Of a DNA stretch of 64,000 nt, positions 31,801-44,463 are shown one piece after another. A program made the position numbers and the translations under genes. The notes under the pieces are model-generated. The model saw nothing but the letters and a program-made list of their open reading frames with translations, was not told the DNA's origin and did not search any database. How positions within the stretch are numbered: position 1 is the first letter of the stretch; each line of letters opens with the position of its first letter. Source of the DNA: Citrobacter freundii. Its GTDB lineage: Bacteria; Pseudomonadota; Gammaproteobacteria; Enterobacterales; Enterobacteriaceae. The stretch lies in the NCBI RefSeq assembly GCF_011077955.1, contig NZ_JAALBX010000015.1, forward strand, positions 1 through 64,000, given 5' to 3'.

Positions 31801-32682
31801 GATACCAAAGCCCCCGCCAGCCCGTTACCAGACCAGCATATCGATTTCAGCGGCTGGCCGGATTTGCAATTACGCTGTGCGGAATGTTGGTTATGGGGCC
31901 AAAAATACGGACGCATTGACGGTGATTTCGCAATCTCTGGCGATACGCTTAGCTTGTCGAATGGCGTGGTTGATGCCGGATTTGCGAAGCTCACCGCGCA
32001 GGGCGAATGGGTTAACCGTGTTAGCGAGCCGCGTACCTCATTAAAAGGGGTGCTGAAAGGCAAGAAAATCGACGCCGCGACCAATTTCTTCGGTGTGGCC
32101 ACCCCAATCCAGGGCGCGTCGTTCGACGTTAATTACGATCTTCACTGGCGTGATTTACCCTGGAAGCCGGATGAAGCATCCCTCAACGGTATCCTGCATA
32201 CGCGGTTTGGCAAGGGGCAAATTGAGGATTTAGGCACCGGCCACGCCGGGCAACTGTTGCGCCTGATGAGCTTTGATGCGTTGCTGCGTAAACTGCGGTT
32301 CGATTTTAGCGATACCTTTGGCGAGGGTTTCTATTTTGACTCTATCCGCAGTACAGCATGGATTAAAGATGGCGTACTGCACACTGACGACACGCTGGTG
32401 GATGGGCTGGAGGCGGATATCGCCATGAAAGGCTCGGTAGACCTGGCTCGCCGCAAACTGGATCTGGAAGCGATTGTGGCCCCGGAAATTTCCGCTACCG
32501 TGGGCGTTGCGACGGCATTTGCCGTGAACCCGATTATCGGCGCGGCGGTCTTCGCCGCCAGTAAAGTGCTCGGCCCGCTATGGAGTAAAATCTCCGTCTT
32601 GCGTTACCATATTTCCGGTCCGCTCGATAAACCGCAAATCAACGAAGTTTTGCGCCAGCCGCGTAGCGAAAAAGCGCAATGA
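28885..32682 (+). CDS. yhdP: AsmA-like phospholipid transport protein YhdP
   Basis: Very long inner-membrane anchored bridge protein, 1265 aa, one of the three AsmA-like proteins (with TamB and YdbH) that carry phospholipids to the outer membrane. It has an N-terminal membrane anchor (about 4-30), a long beta-groove region (DUF3971) and the C-terminal AsmA2 block (FGEGFYFDSIRSTAWIKDGVLHTDDTLVDGLEADIAMKG). The GTG start at 28885 is chosen because AAGGAG lies 7 bases upstream and it matches the E. coli start MRRLPGILL; an earlier GTG has no such site. Divergence from E. coli in the middle part is marked, while the C-terminus is well kept. Confidence 0.95.
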   Translation: MRRLPGILLVTGATLVVIVALLVSGLRLVLPHLNNWRPALLEKISDATGAKVDASYLQASWENFGPTLEARDIKASLKDDGELSVKRITLALDVWQSLLHARWQFRDLTFYQLNFRTNTPLIQSDEGEAIKPNNISDLFLRQFDQFDLRDSTISFITLSGQRAELAIPKLTWLNGRNRHRAEGLISLSSLTGQHGTMQLRMDLRDDEGLLSKGAIWVQADDVDVKPWLGRWMKENVSLSTAQFSLAAWMNVRKGTVADGDVWLKRGGASWQGDNQPHHLQVDNLTAHLRKEGEGWQLDIPRTNITMDDTPWPAGALTLAWLPAQEVGGADRKTSDELRIRANNLELQGLNGLIPITDKLSPSLGKVWKTLQPRGHLDTLALDIPLQATERTRFQGHWSDLSWKQWELMPGAEHFSGTLAGSVENGRVSVTMNQAKMPYEGVFRAPLEIADGKATLEWRKDASGLTLDGKDIDVKATGVYARGDFRYQQPVGDEPWLSILAGIRTDDASQAWRYFPENLMGKSLVDYLSGAIKGGQVDNATLVYGGNPKLFPYYKNEGQFEVLVPIHNATYAFQPDWPALENIEVQLDFINDGLWMKSPEAMLGGVKGRNITANIPDYEKEKLLIDADISGPASEVGPYFKKTPLDDSLGAALDELQLDGDVNARLHLDIPFNGEQVTAKGDVVLKDNTLFIKPINSTVHNLSGKFSFENGNLQSEPMHATWFNQPLNLDFNTKEGDKAYQVGVNLDANWQPTRTGLLPKPISAALAGSIPWEGKVGITLPYKGSAQYDVAVKGDLKEVSSHLPSPADKAAGQPLPLAVNVKGDLRGFTLTGNAGAGHRFNSRWLLNNKLTLDRGIWVSDSKALPPLPDQAGLELNLPALDGAQWLGLFKQGAADDVSHATQLPGDVTLRTPALALGGQQWNNVSIISTNGLRGNEVSVQGREINGSLKMNKTGPWLAEIKYLYFNPVWSAVTDTKAPASPLPDQHIDFSGWPDLQLRCAECWLWGQKYGRIDGDFAISGDTLSLSNGVVDAGFAKLTAQGEWVNRVSEPRTSLKGVLKGKKIDAATNFFGVATPIQGASFDVNYDLHWRDLPWKPDEASLNGILHTRFGKGQIEDLGTGHAGQLLRLMSFDALLRKLRFDFSDTFGEGFYFDSIRSTAWIKDGVLHTDDTLVDGLEADIAMKGSVDLARRKLDLEAIVAPEISATVGVATAFAVNPIIGAAVFAASKVLGPLWSKISVLRYHISGPLDKPQINEVLRQPRSEKAQ

Positions 32683-32715
32683 TTTGACGGCATGCATGAA
32701 TTGCCGCAAGCTCGA

Positions 32716-34277
<1,562 letters not shown>

Positions 34278-34287
34278 GTCATACTCA

Positions 34288-34316
34288 AGCCCTTTCTGAA
34301 CGGAAAGGGCTTTATT
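34288..34316 (+). terminator. tldD terminator
   Basis: Stem AGCCCTTT / AAAGGGCT with TCTGAACGG loop followed by TTATTC, between the convergent tldD and aaeR. Confidence 0.75.
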
Positions 34317-34324
34317 CGTCTCGT

Positions 34325-35248
34325 CTATTTACTGCCAAAACGCCTCTCCTGATACAGATTTGCCACCTCGGCAAAATAATCCGTCATCGAATTAATGCAA
34401 ACCTGCACTTTCAGCGGCAGTTTATCGCGTTCGGTATAAAGGGCATAAACCGGACGGGGATCGGATTGATAGCGCGGAAACAAGATCTCAAGTTCACCCC
34501 GATTGATCTCATCGATCACCCACATTAACGGCACATAGGCGATCCCGGCGCCTTCAATCAACCAGCGTGAGAGCGTCATCGGATCGTTAGTGACGAACCG
34601 TCCTTGTGGAATAACACGGGTGGAGATACCTTCCGGCGCGATAAGCTCAAACTCGTTGTCCGGACGAACACTATATTCAAGCCATGAATGATTACTGAGA
34701 TCGGAGGGTTTTTCCGGCGTTCCGTGTTGGGTTAAATAACTTTTAGCGGCACACACCACCATCGGCATCGCGCCCAGGCGTTTAGAGAACAGGCTGGAGT
34801 CCTGAAGCGCCCCGACGCGGATCACCACATCCAGTCCATCGGCAATCAGGTCCGGCGCCGGAATACCGGTGACCAGATTAACGCTTAAGCCCGGATATTC
34901 CCGCAGCATCTTGGCCGTCATTCCTGCGAGGACATTTTGTGCCATAGTTGAAGAGCACCCAATGCGCAGGGTGCCGATAGGCGTGTTGTTGAAAGCGTAG
35001 AGCTGCTCATGAACCGATTGCACCTCATAGAGCATTTTGCGACAGCCCTGATAGTAGATTTTTCCCGCTTCGGTTAACCCAATGCTGCGGGTACTGCGGT
35101 TTAACAATTTCACCTGCAGTTCGTCTTCAAGCTTCGACACCGTCTGGCTGATAGACGAGACGCTCATGGCTAATTGTTTAGCCGCACGGGTAAAAGAGCC
35201 TTGCTCAACAACCCGCGCAAAAATTGACATTCGTTTTAAGCGTTCCAT
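34325..35248 (-). CDS. aaeR: LysR-family activator AaeR
   Basis: LysR-type regulator of the aaeXAB efflux operon, which in E. coli responds to aromatic carboxylic acids such as p-hydroxybenzoate. The 307-aa protein has the N-terminal winged helix (RMSIFARVVEQGSFTRAAKQLAMSVSSISQTVSKLEDEL, 5-45) and a two-lobed co-inducer domain. It is divergent from aaeX with 170 bp between starts, the normal LysR layout, and the operator should lie there. Confidence 0.92.
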   Translation of the reverse strand: MERLKRMSIFARVVEQGSFTRAAKQLAMSVSSISQTVSKLEDELQVKLLNRSTRSIGLTEAGKIYYQGCRKMLYEVQSVHEQLYAFNNTPIGTLRIGCSSTMAQNVLAGMTAKMLREYPGLSVNLVTGIPAPDLIADGLDVVIRVGALQDSSLFSKRLGAMPMVVCAAKSYLTQHGTPEKPSDLSNHSWLEYSVRPDNEFELIAPEGISTRVIPQGRFVTNDPMTLSRWLIEGAGIAYVPLMWVIDEINRGELEILFPRYQSDPRPVYALYTERDKLPLKVQVCINSMTDYFAEVANLYQERRFGSK

Positions 35249-35418
35249 TGTTCACTCTGAGTGAAAAGTGATTTAGATCACATACCATAGATGACGTATT
35301 ATAAATTACGTTAATATATTATTAACGAGGTAACTAAATCGCACCCTTCCACAGTCATTCCAGACTTGGTGCCGTAGTTACGCCTCACGACTTCGCCTGC
35401 ACGCTAATCAAGGTTCGT

Positions 35419-35622
35419 ATGAGTTTATTTCCGGTTATCGTGGTTTTCGGCCTTTCTTTTCCGCCGATATTCTTCGAATTACTTTTATCACTGGCGATTT
35501 TTTGGCTGGTGCGCCGTTTGCTGACCCCGACGGGGATCTATGATTTTGTCTGGCATCCGGCACTGTTCAATACCGCGCTGTATTGCTGCCTTTTCTACCT
35601 GGTATCGCGCTTATTTGTTTGA
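35419..35622 (+). CDS. aaeX: Small membrane protein AaeX
   Basis: A 67-aa protein with two hydrophobic segments (about 5-30 and 45-66), DUF1656 family. It is always first in the aaeXAB operon; its role in the pump is not known. The start has modest ribosome-binding context. aaeA follows 7 bp later. Confidence 0.9.
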   Translation: MSLFPVIVVFGLSFPPIFFELLLSLAIFWLVRRLLTPTGIYDFVWHPALFNTALYCCLFYLVSRLFV

Positions 35623-35629
35623 GGTTGAT

Positions 35630-36562
35630 GTGAGAGTACTTACAAGAAAAATTTCCCGTACCGTGATTACCATGGCGCTGGTGGTGCTGGCCTTTATCGC
35701 AATCTTTCGTATCTGGGTGTATTACACCGAATCTCCCTGGACGCGTGATGCACGCTTTAGCGCCGATGTGGTGGCAATCGCTCCTGATGTCTCGGGATTA
35801 ATCACGCAGGTCATGGTGCATGATAACCAGCTGGTAAAAAAAGATCAGGTTCTGTTTATCATCGACCAACCACGCTATCAAAAGTCCCTCGAGGAGGCTG
35901 AGGCGGATGTGGCCTATTATGAAGCCCTGGCGAGCGAAAAACGCCGCGAGGCGGGGCGTCGCAATCGTCTCGGCATTCAGGCGATGTCGCGGGAAGAAAT
36001 CGATCAATCCAATAATGATTTACAAACGGTCATGCACCAGTTGGCGAAAGCGCAGGCATCGCGCGATCTGGCAAAAATCGATTTAGCGCGCACGGTGATC
36101 CGCGCCCCGGCCGATGGCTGGATAACCAACCTCAATGTTTATGCCGGTGAATTTATTACCCGCGGTTCGACGGCGGTTGCGCTGGTGCAACAGCACTCCT
36201 TTTATGTGCTGGCTTATATGGAAGAAACCAAACTCGAAGGCGTACGCCCGGGTTACCGCGCTGAGATAACGCCGCTTGGCAGCAACCGCGTACTGCATGG
36301 CACGGTTGATAGCGTTGCAGCGGGTGTGACTAACGCCAGTAGCAGCAATGACGGTAAAGGCATGGCTTCTATTGATTCGAATCTGGAATGGGTGCGGCTG
36401 GCGCAACGTGTACCCGTGCGAATCAAGCTTGATGAGCAGACGGGGAATCTCTACCCGGCAGGCACCACGGCAACGGTGGTGATTACCGGTCAAAAAGATC
36501 GCGATGACCGTAACGGCACCTTTTTGAATCGTCTGGTGCATCGTCTGCGCGAATTCGGTTAA
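35630..36562 (+). CDS. aaeA: Aromatic carboxylic acid efflux membrane-fusion protein AaeA
   Basis: Periplasmic adaptor (HlyD/EmrA-like) of the AaeAB pump. The 310-aa start is a GTG with GAGG five bases upstream and gives the same length as E. coli AaeA; the longer frame in this reading frame runs back over aaeX and is wrong. Membrane anchor about 12-33, then the lipoyl halves ([45 protein letters not shown]) around an alpha hairpin. Confidence 0.94.
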   Translation: MRVLTRKISRTVITMALVVLAFIAIFRIWVYYTESPWTRDARFSADVVAIAPDVSGLITQVMVHDNQLVKKDQVLFIIDQPRYQKSLEEAEADVAYYEALASEKRREAGRRNRLGIQAMSREEIDQSNNDLQTVMHQLAKAQASRDLAKIDLARTVIRAPADGWITNLNVYAGEFITRGSTAVALVQQHSFYVLAYMEETKLEGVRPGYRAEITPLGSNRVLHGTVDSVAAGVTNASSSNDGKGMASIDSNLEWVRLAQRVPVRIKLDEQTGNLYPAGTTATVVITGQKDRDDRNGTFLNRLVHRLREFG

Positions 36563-36566
36563 CGCT

Positions 36567-38534
36567 ATGGGACTCTTTACTATTGCGCTGCGCCATATTC
36601 GCTTTGCGCTGAAACTTGCGACCGCGTTAGTCATTGCGCTGTTTGTCGGTTTCCATTTCCAACTGGAAACGCCCCGTTGGGCTGTACTGACCGCCGCGCT
36701 GGTCGCCGCCGGCCCGGCGTTTGCGGCGGGCGGAGAACCCTGGTCAGGGGCCATTCGTTATCGCGGTATTCTGCGTATTATCGGCACGTTCATTGGGTGC
36801 GCGGCGGCGCTGGTTATCATTATTACGATGATTCGCGCCCCGGTTGTGCTATTGCTGGTGTGTTGTATTTGGGCCGGTTTTTGCACCTGGATTTCCTCAT
36901 TAGTGAAAGTGGAAAACTCCTACGCCTGGGGGCTGGCAGGCTATACCACGTTAATCATTATCATCACTATCCAGAGCGAACCTCTCCTGACGCCCCAGTT
37001 TGCGGTTGAGCGTTGCAGCGAGATTGTCATTGGTATCTGTAGCGCTATTGCCGCGGATATGCTGTTTTCGCCGCGTTCCATTAAACGAGATATCGACCTT
37101 GAGCTTGATAATTTGCTCGTGGAGCATTACCGGCTGATGCAATTGTGCTTAGCCCGGGCTGAAAGCGACGTGGTGGATAAGGCCTGGGGAAATCTGGTCC
37201 GGCGCACGACGGCGCTGGAAGGCATGCGCGATAACTTAAAGATGGAATCCTCGCATTGGGCGCGGGCAAACCGGCGTCTTAAAGCCATTAATACCCTCTC
37301 ACTGACGCTGATTACCCAGGCCTGTGAAACCTGGCTTATTCAAAATGGACGCCCGGACGCGATACCACCAGAATACCACGCGCTTTTCAGCGAGCCGGTA
37401 GAGAGCGCAGCCGATGTGCATAAACATTTGAAAGTGATTCGCCATACGCTTGCCGGGACCGGCGAGGGGGATGTGCCGGTCACCCTTTATAGCTGGGTCG
37501 GCGCGGCCACGCGTTATTTGCTGGTCAAGCGCGGCATTATCGGTAATATAAAGATCAATGCCATTGAAGAAGAGATTCTTGAAAGCGAAATCGTTGTCAA
37601 CGCGCCGTCGGCAGAGCGCCATCATGCGATGATCAACTTCTGGCGCACCACCGTGGCCTGTGCGCTGGGGGCATTATTCTGGTTATGGACCGGCTGGTCG
37701 GCAGGCAATAGCGCCATGATTATGATTGCGGTCGTCACGGCGCTGGCGATGCGTTTGCCTAATCCACGCATGGTCGCGATCGATTTCTTATTAGGCGCGT
37801 TGTATGCCTTACCGCTTGGGGCCTTTTACTTTCTGGTGGTACTGCCAGGAACTCAGCAAAGCATGCTGCTGCTGTGTATTAGCCTGGCGTTGATGGGATT
37901 TTTCATTGGCATTGAGGTACAGAAACGGCGATTAGGCTCAATGGGCGCGCTGGCCAGCACCATTAATATTATCGTGCTGGATAACCCCATGACCTTTGAA
38001 TTCAATAAATTTCTCGACAGCGCATTAGGGCAAATTGTGGGGTGTTTCCTGGCGATGCTCGTCATCCTGATCATCCGGGATAATTCGCTGGCGCAAACCG
38101 GACGAACCTTGCTAAACCGATTTGTGCTCGCAGCGGTGTCATCCATGACCACAAACCAGGCACGGCGTAAAGAGAACCACCTTCCGGCGCTCTATCAGCA
38201 ATTATTTTTATTGTTCAATAAATTCCCCGGAGACGTTGCCAAGTTTCGCCTGGCGCTAAACCTCATTATTGCCCATCAGCGTTTACGCGATGCGCCTGTT
38301 CCGATCAATGACGATTTATCGGCCTTTCACCGCCAGTTGCGCCGCACCGCCGATCGGGTAGTGTCTGCAACAAGCGACGACAAGCGCCATCAGACGTTTA
38401 ATCAACTTCTGGATGAGCTGGATATTTATCAGCAAAAGCTTCAGGTCTGGGGCGCGCCACTTTCCGTCAGTGAGCCGGTGATGCGACTGACCGCGATGTT
38501 GCGTAAGTATCAGCATGCTCTGACAGATAATTGA
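36567..38534 (+). CDS. aaeB: Aromatic carboxylic acid efflux transporter AaeB
   Basis: Inner-membrane transporter of the FUSC/PET family (655 aa) that with AaeA exports p-hydroxybenzoate and related acids, a relief valve in E. coli. Two blocks of about five to six membrane segments (10-165 and 355-500) are each followed by a soluble helical region. Start codon 4 bp after the aaeA stop. Length equals E. coli AaeB. Confidence 0.95.
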   Translation: MGLFTIALRHIRFALKLATALVIALFVGFHFQLETPRWAVLTAALVAAGPAFAAGGEPWSGAIRYRGILRIIGTFIGCAAALVIIITMIRAPVVLLLVCCIWAGFCTWISSLVKVENSYAWGLAGYTTLIIIITIQSEPLLTPQFAVERCSEIVIGICSAIAADMLFSPRSIKRDIDLELDNLLVEHYRLMQLCLARAESDVVDKAWGNLVRRTTALEGMRDNLKMESSHWARANRRLKAINTLSLTLITQACETWLIQNGRPDAIPPEYHALFSEPVESAADVHKHLKVIRHTLAGTGEGDVPVTLYSWVGAATRYLLVKRGIIGNIKINAIEEEILESEIVVNAPSAERHHAMINFWRTTVACALGALFWLWTGWSAGNSAMIMIAVVTALAMRLPNPRMVAIDFLLGALYALPLGAFYFLVVLPGTQQSMLLLCISLALMGFFIGIEVQKRRLGSMGALASTINIIVLDNPMTFEFNKFLDSALGQIVGCFLAMLVILIIRDNSLAQTGRTLLNRFVLAAVSSMTTNQARRKENHLPALYQQLFLLFNKFPGDVAKFRLALNLIIAHQRLRDAPVPINDDLSAFHRQLRRTADRVVSATSDDKRHQTFNQLLDELDIYQQKLQVWGAPLSVSEPVMRLTAMLRKYQHALTDN

Positions 38535-38553
38535 TTGCGGCCGCACAGCCTGC

Positions 38554-38582
38554 AAAACCGACGCCCGGGCGTCGGTTTTTTT
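38554..38582 (+). terminator. aaeXAB terminator
   Basis: Strong stem AAAACCGACGCC / GGCGTCGGTTTT with a 2-nt centre, followed by more T. It separates aaeB from the aldehyde dehydrogenase gene. Confidence 0.9.
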
Positions 38583-38635
38583 GTAGCTATACTTAGCCGA
38601 GGTTCTTAAAAAGCACCATCCATCAGGAGGAAACG

Positions 38636-40090
38636 ATGACAATACAAGCACTCCAGGACAGTGAATTCTTCAAGACGGGCTATCTGGTTAATGGCGAATG
38701 GCGGCAGGCCGACACCACGTTTGACGTACTCAATCCGGCGACCGGTGAAGTGATTGCACAGGTGGCGAAAGCGGGTAAAAAAGAGACGCAAGAGGCCATC
38801 AACGCCGCAAGTAAAGCCTTCCCGGCGTGGCGTGAAAAAACCGCCAAAGAGCGCGCCACTTTACTGTATCGCTGGTTTGAATTGATTAATGAAAACAAAA
38901 GCTGGCTGGCACGCCTGATGACGCTCGAACAGGGGAAACCGCTGAAAGAGGCGGAGGGCGAAGTGGATTACGCCGCCAGTTTTATCCAGTGGTTCGCCGA
39001 GCAGGCGAAGCGTGCCAATGGCGAAATTATCCCGCCGGTGAAACCCGGCTCACGCATTCTTGCAACCCGCGAACCGATTGGCGTGGTCGCGGCCATCACC
39101 CCCTGGAACTTCCCGATGGCGATGCTGACCCGCAAACTGGGTCCGGCGCTGGCGGCTGGTTGTACGGGCGTTATCAAACCGGCCAATAACACGCCGCTAT
39201 GCGCCTTTGCTTTGTTGGCGCTGGCAAAAAAAGCGGGCATTCCGGACGGTGTGCTTAATGCTGTTGCGGGCAATACGCACGAAATCAGCGACGCCATTAT
39301 GGAAAGCCATGAAGTGCGCAAAATCTCCTTCACGGGCTCGACGGCTGTCGGTAAGACGCTGGTGCGCAATGCCGCTGAAACCATGAAGAAAGTGTCGATG
39401 GAGCTGGGCGGCAACGCGCCTTATATCGTATTTGACGACGCGGATATCGATGCGGCAGTAAAAGGCGCCATCGCCAATAAATTCCGCAATGCCGGACAGG
39501 TATGCGTCAGCGTCAACCGCTTCTTTATTCAGGACGGCGTATACGATCGCTTCGTTAATCAACTGGCCGAGGCGGTGAAACAGTTGAAAGTCGGCAACGG
39601 TCTGGAAGAGGGCGTTGTGGTTGGGCCGCTGATTGAAAAAGCGGGTGTGGATAAAGTGCGCGAACACGTTGAAGATGCGGTTTCCAAAGGGGCGAAAGTG
39701 TTGACCGGGGGCAAAGCGCACGAACTTGGCGGCAACTTCTGGCAACCGACGGTACTGGCTGACGCCACGGATGAGATGAAACTGGCCGGAGAGGAAACCT
39801 TTGGTCCGCTGGCAGCCTGTTTCCGCTTCACTACCGAAGAGGAAGTGATCCAACGCGCGAATAATACGCCGTATGGGTTGGCGGCTTACTTCTATACCCA
39901 AAATTTACAGCGGGTATTCCGGGTCTCTTCTCAACTGGAAAGCGGGATGATCGGTATTAATGAGTGTGCGGTTTCCACCGAACTGGGGCCATTTGGCGGT
40001 GTGAAAGAGTCAGGGCTGGGGCGTGAGGGTTCGGTACTGGGACTGGATGAGTATCTCGAAGTGAAAACGCTGCATATCGGCGGCTTATAA
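38636..40090 (+). CDS. GabD-like NAD(P)-dependent semialdehyde dehydrogenase
   Basis: Aldehyde dehydrogenase of the succinate-semialdehyde dehydrogenase group, 484 aa. Catalytic residues are present: Asn158 (TPWNFP), Lys181 (VIKPANNTP), Glu256 (MELGGNAP) and Cys290 (NAGQVCVSVNR). It resembles E. coli GabD over the full length, but GabD has CVCANR after the nucleophile; here the second Cys is Ser, so the redox switch of GabD is not kept. It is preceded by AGGAGG and set off from aaeB by a strong terminator; yhcO follows 30 bp later. E. coli K-12 has no gene here. The exact substrate is not readable; succinate semialdehyde is the first guess. Confidence 0.85.
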   Translation: MTIQALQDSEFFKTGYLVNGEWRQADTTFDVLNPATGEVIAQVAKAGKKETQEAINAASKAFPAWREKTAKERATLLYRWFELINENKSWLARLMTLEQGKPLKEAEGEVDYAASFIQWFAEQAKRANGEIIPPVKPGSRILATREPIGVVAAITPWNFPMAMLTRKLGPALAAGCTGVIKPANNTPLCAFALLALAKKAGIPDGVLNAVAGNTHEISDAIMESHEVRKISFTGSTAVGKTLVRNAAETMKKVSMELGGNAPYIVFDDADIDAAVKGAIANKFRNAGQVCVSVNRFFIQDGVYDRFVNQLAEAVKQLKVGNGLEEGVVVGPLIEKAGVDKVREHVEDAVSKGAKVLTGGKAHELGGNFWQPTVLADATDEMKLAGEETFGPLAACFRFTTEEEVIQRANNTPYGLAAYFYTQNLQRVFRVSSQLESGMIGINECAVSTELGPFGGVKESGLGREGSVLGLDEYLEVKTLHIGGL

Positions 40091-40120
40091 TCACCGGAAC
40101 CCATTGATTGGTGAACCTCT

Positions 40121-40399
40121 ATGCAAATCTATACCTTCGATTTTGATGACATCACCGATCAGGCGGATTTTTTTCGCGACTTTTCCCGGCAGTGTGGGCT
40201 GACAAAGCAACCGGTAAAGGATCTGGATAGCTTGTGGGACGTTGTGACAGGAGACGGTATGCCGTTGCCGCTTGAGATCGAATTCGTTCACTTATCGGAA
40301 GAAAATCGCCGGCGGTTTGGCGCACTCATTTTGCTGTTTGAAGAAGCAGAAGAGGAGCTGGTAGGCCAGCTCCGCTTCAATATTCGCCATTCTTTATGA
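40121..40399 (+). CDS. yhcO: Barstar-family protein YhcO
   Basis: A 92-aa acidic protein of the barstar (RNase inhibitor) family, with the core [24 protein letters not shown] and [11 protein letters not shown]. No barnase-type RNase gene is next to it here, as in other enterics, so its target is unknown. In E. coli it follows aaeB directly; here the aldehyde dehydrogenase gene stands between. Confidence 0.9.
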   Translation: MQIYTFDFDDITDQADFFRDFSRQCGLTKQPVKDLDSLWDVVTGDGMPLPLEIEFVHLSEENRRRFGALILLFEEAEEELVGQLRFNIRHSL

Positions 40400-40402
40400 C
40401 CT

Positions 40403-40427
40403 AAAAAAGCCCCAGGCGAACTGGGGC
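40403..40427 (-). terminator. yhcN terminator
   Basis: On the minus strand GCCCCAG / CTGGGGC with a 5-nt loop followed by TTTTTTAG, 27 bp after the yhcN stop. A second small dyad (TCGTCG / CGACGA) lies just before it. Confidence 0.8.
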
Positions 40428-40453
40428 AAGTCGTCGGGCACGACGACGAGGTC

Positions 40454-40720
40454 TTATTTATACAGTTCTGCTGTAGCGTGCCAGTTGTCGCCGCTACGCG
40501 CTTCGATAACGCGATAAGCAGACGCGCCTTTCTGATCGGCTTTTTCAGCCAGCGCAGCACGCATATCCATCGGGGAACTGGCGTTCTGCGCGACAGAGAT
40601 TGTACCCATGGATTGCAGGTTTTGAGCATCCTGCGCATTAACTTGTTGTACCGCAGCGTTAGCACCGAAGGCCATCAGGGAAGCAAGGCTCATTGCAGCA
40701 AGAGTAAGTTTGGTTTTCAT
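40454..40720 (-). CDS. yhcN: Small exported stress protein YhcN, copy 1 (DUF1471)
   Basis: An 88-aa secreted protein of the YhcN/BhsA (DUF1471) family with a signal peptide at 1-22 (AFGANA cleavage). The mature part ends in the family block GASAYRVIEARSGDNWHATAELYK. E. coli YhcN is induced by acid, peroxide and cytoplasmic pH changes. The start MKTKLTLAAMSL is chosen; five more residues upstream are possible but lack a proper signal-peptide start. A paralogue lies 107 bp upstream. Confidence 0.9.
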   Translation of the reverse strand: MKTKLTLAAMSLASLMAFGANAAVQQVNAQDAQNLQSMGTISVAQNASSPMDMRAALAEKADQKGASAYRVIEARSGDNWHATAELYK

Positions 40721-40827
40721 TACGTATTTCCTCATTTCAGTTCTGTGGTCAGCAGGGGTGACATGTTTTTTACTGTCTGGACCACAGAAGTAGATAGTGT
40801 TTTGCAGGTGAATGTATTCAGGAAAAA

Positions 40828-41091
40828 TTATTTATAGAGCTCAGCAGTCGCATGCCATTCGTCGCCGGTCTGGGCTTCGATAACGCGATAGGCTGATGCG
40901 CCTTTTTCCTCTGCTTTTTTGTTAATCATTTCGCGCATATCCATCGGTGAGCTGGTTACGGATGAGACCGAAACGGTACCGAGTGACTGACGACCCTGGG
41001 CTTGTTGCGCGTCGATAGAGTCGGCGGCAAAAGCGCCAAAAGAGAGCATTGAAAGCAGGCTTAAGGTTGCTACGGTTGATTTAGTTTTCAT
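40828..41091 (-). CDS. Small exported stress protein, YhcN paralogue (DUF1471)
   Basis: An 87-aa protein sharing the C-terminal block (GASAYRVIEAQTGDEWHATAELYK) and the SSPMDMRE motif with the protein at 40454-40720, but with a different mature N-terminus. Signal peptide at 1-22 (GAFA cleavage). The pair comes from a tandem duplication followed by divergence; Salmonella also carries two copies here as far as I recall. Its own terminator is not obvious, so transcripts may run into yhcN. Confidence 0.9.
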   Translation of the reverse strand: MKTKSTVATLSLLSMLSFGAFAADSIDAQQAQGRQSLGTVSVSSVTSSPMDMREMINKKAEEKGASAYRVIEAQTGDEWHATAELYK

Positions 41092-41448
41092 AATCGTTAC
41101 CTCGTCGTATTTTTATCTTTATCTGTAGGGGGCTTATTTCGTGACTCCCATCACAGAATCAAGTATACACTAATCACTCGGATAATTAATACCAGGCTAA
41201 TTATTTAAAATGAAAGTTTGTTTCCAGAATCGGACTTTTTATTTCTTTTCGTTATTAAAAATTAACCTTTAGTGCTTTTTAAAAATGCAATACTAGAAAA
41301 ATCAGGCAGATACGTAAATTTGATTATTTGTGCTGTTACGGGAAGGGGCCGCTGCGGTGAAATGAAAAGGGTATAAAGAAGGGCGTACGCGTATGAAAAC
41401 GGGGTATTCAGGAAAAACCGCCGCAGACACGGCGGTTAACGAGAAGGT
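41092..41448. promoter_or_regulatory. Region between argR and the yhcN paralogues
   Basis: 357 bp with no gene. It holds the promoter of the yhcN paralogue (minus strand) and is AT-rich around 41160-41330. It ends with the argR terminator at 41413-41437. No specific regulator site could be picked out. Confidence 0.45.
41413..41437 (-). terminator. argR terminator
   Basis: Minus-strand stem AACCGCCG / CGGCGGTT with a 6-nt loop followed by TTTCCTG, 12 bp after the argR stop. Confidence 0.85.
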
Positions 41449-43296
<1,848 letters not shown>

Positions 43297-43316
43297 TCGT
43301 CGCGTACGAATAAATG

Positions 43317-43347
43317 AAAACCGGAACTGGCGTTCCGGTTTTTTTTC
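43317..43347 (+). terminator. mdh terminator
   Basis: Stem AAAACCGGAAC / GTTCCGGTTTT with a TGGC loop and a long T run. It also separates mdh from the convergent degS, whose stop is 6 bp beyond. Confidence 0.92.
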
Positions 43348-43352
43348 GTCGG

Positions 43353-44417
43353 TCAGTTGGTGAAGGGATATTCCTGGATGGTGACCTGAAGCGTCAGTTT
43401 CTTATCATCCCGCATGACCACCACCGGGATAACGGAGCCGGGACGAATCTCTGCCACCTGATCCATGGTTTCCAGCGCTGACAGCGCCGGTTTATTGTTC
43501 ACCGAGACAATCACGTCATTGACTTGAATGCCGGCATGCGCCGCCGGACCGTCTGGCGTCACTTCATTGACGATAATGCCCTGAATTTGATCAATACCCG
43601 TAACCGGGCCGTGCATCGGCGAGATTTCCCGCCCGCCAATACCGATGTACCCGCGGATGACGCGCCCGTCGCGGATAAGCTTTTCCATAATTTTGGTGGC
43701 AAGCTGGGTTGGGATCGCAAAACCAATCCCTTCAGGCGTTTCGCCGTCATTGCTCTTATCAAAGGAAAGGGTATTGATACCCATCAATTCGCCCAGCGAG
43801 TTAACCAACGCGCCGCCGGAATTGCCGTGATTAATCGAGGCATCGGTTTGCAGAAAACTCTGTCGACCAGATGGGTTGAGACCGATTCGGCCCGTGGCGC
43901 TGATTATCCCTTGGGTAATGGTCTGCCCAAGGTTGTAAGGGTTGCCTATCGCCATCACCACATCGCCAATATGCGGCTTGCGTTTATCATTGATAGGAAT
44001 AGTGGGCAGCGAGGCGGCGTTTATTTTTAATACCGCAAGGTCTGTTAGCCCGTCAGAACCCACCAGAAGCGCTTCAAATACGCGACCGTCCTGCAAGGCA
44101 ACAATGATTTGATCGGCATCGTTAATGACGTGTTTATTGGTAAGAATATAACCGCGTTGATCCATGATGACGCCGGAACCGAGCGTACGAATTTCCAGCT
44201 GATTACGACCGCCGTTGCTAACCCCTCGGTTATAGACGTTGACCACCGCAGGCGCAGCGCGGCGCACCGCCGAGTTGTAGCTTAGCGGAGTGTCATCTGC
44301 GCTGTTATACACAGGTGTCGATTCAGCGCCGTGTTTTCGCAACGATGGCATCAGCACCAACAAGAGCGCTGCGACAATCAGTCCCAACAAGACGGGCCGT
44401 AAAAGCTTCAGAAACAT
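43353..44417 (-). CDS. degS: Site-1 envelope-stress protease DegS
   Basis: Inner-membrane anchored serine protease that cuts RseA when misfolded outer-membrane proteins bind its PDZ domain, starting the sigma-E response. The 354-aa protein has a membrane anchor (about 8-25), the trypsin-like domain with His96 (TNKHVI), Asp126 (TDLAVL) and Ser200 (HGNSGGAL), and one PDZ domain (about 255-345). One residue shorter than E. coli DegS. Confidence 0.97.
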   Translation of the reverse strand: MFLKLLRPVLLGLIVAALLLVLMPSLRKHGAESTPVYNSADDTPLSYNSAVRRAAPAVVNVYNRGVSNGGRNQLEIRTLGSGVIMDQRGYILTNKHVINDADQIIVALQDGRVFEALLVGSDGLTDLAVLKINAASLPTIPINDKRKPHIGDVVMAIGNPYNLGQTITQGIISATGRIGLNPSGRQSFLQTDASINHGNSGGALVNSLGELMGINTLSFDKSNDGETPEGIGFAIPTQLATKIMEKLIRDGRVIRGYIGIGGREISPMHGPVTGIDQIQGIIVNEVTPDGPAAHAGIQVNDVIVSVNNKPALSALETMDQVAEIRPGSVIPVVVMRDDKKLTLQVTIQEYPFTN

Positions 44418-44463
44418 GGATAAACGTTAATTAAGGAAGACATGGGCAGCATAACATGAGAAC

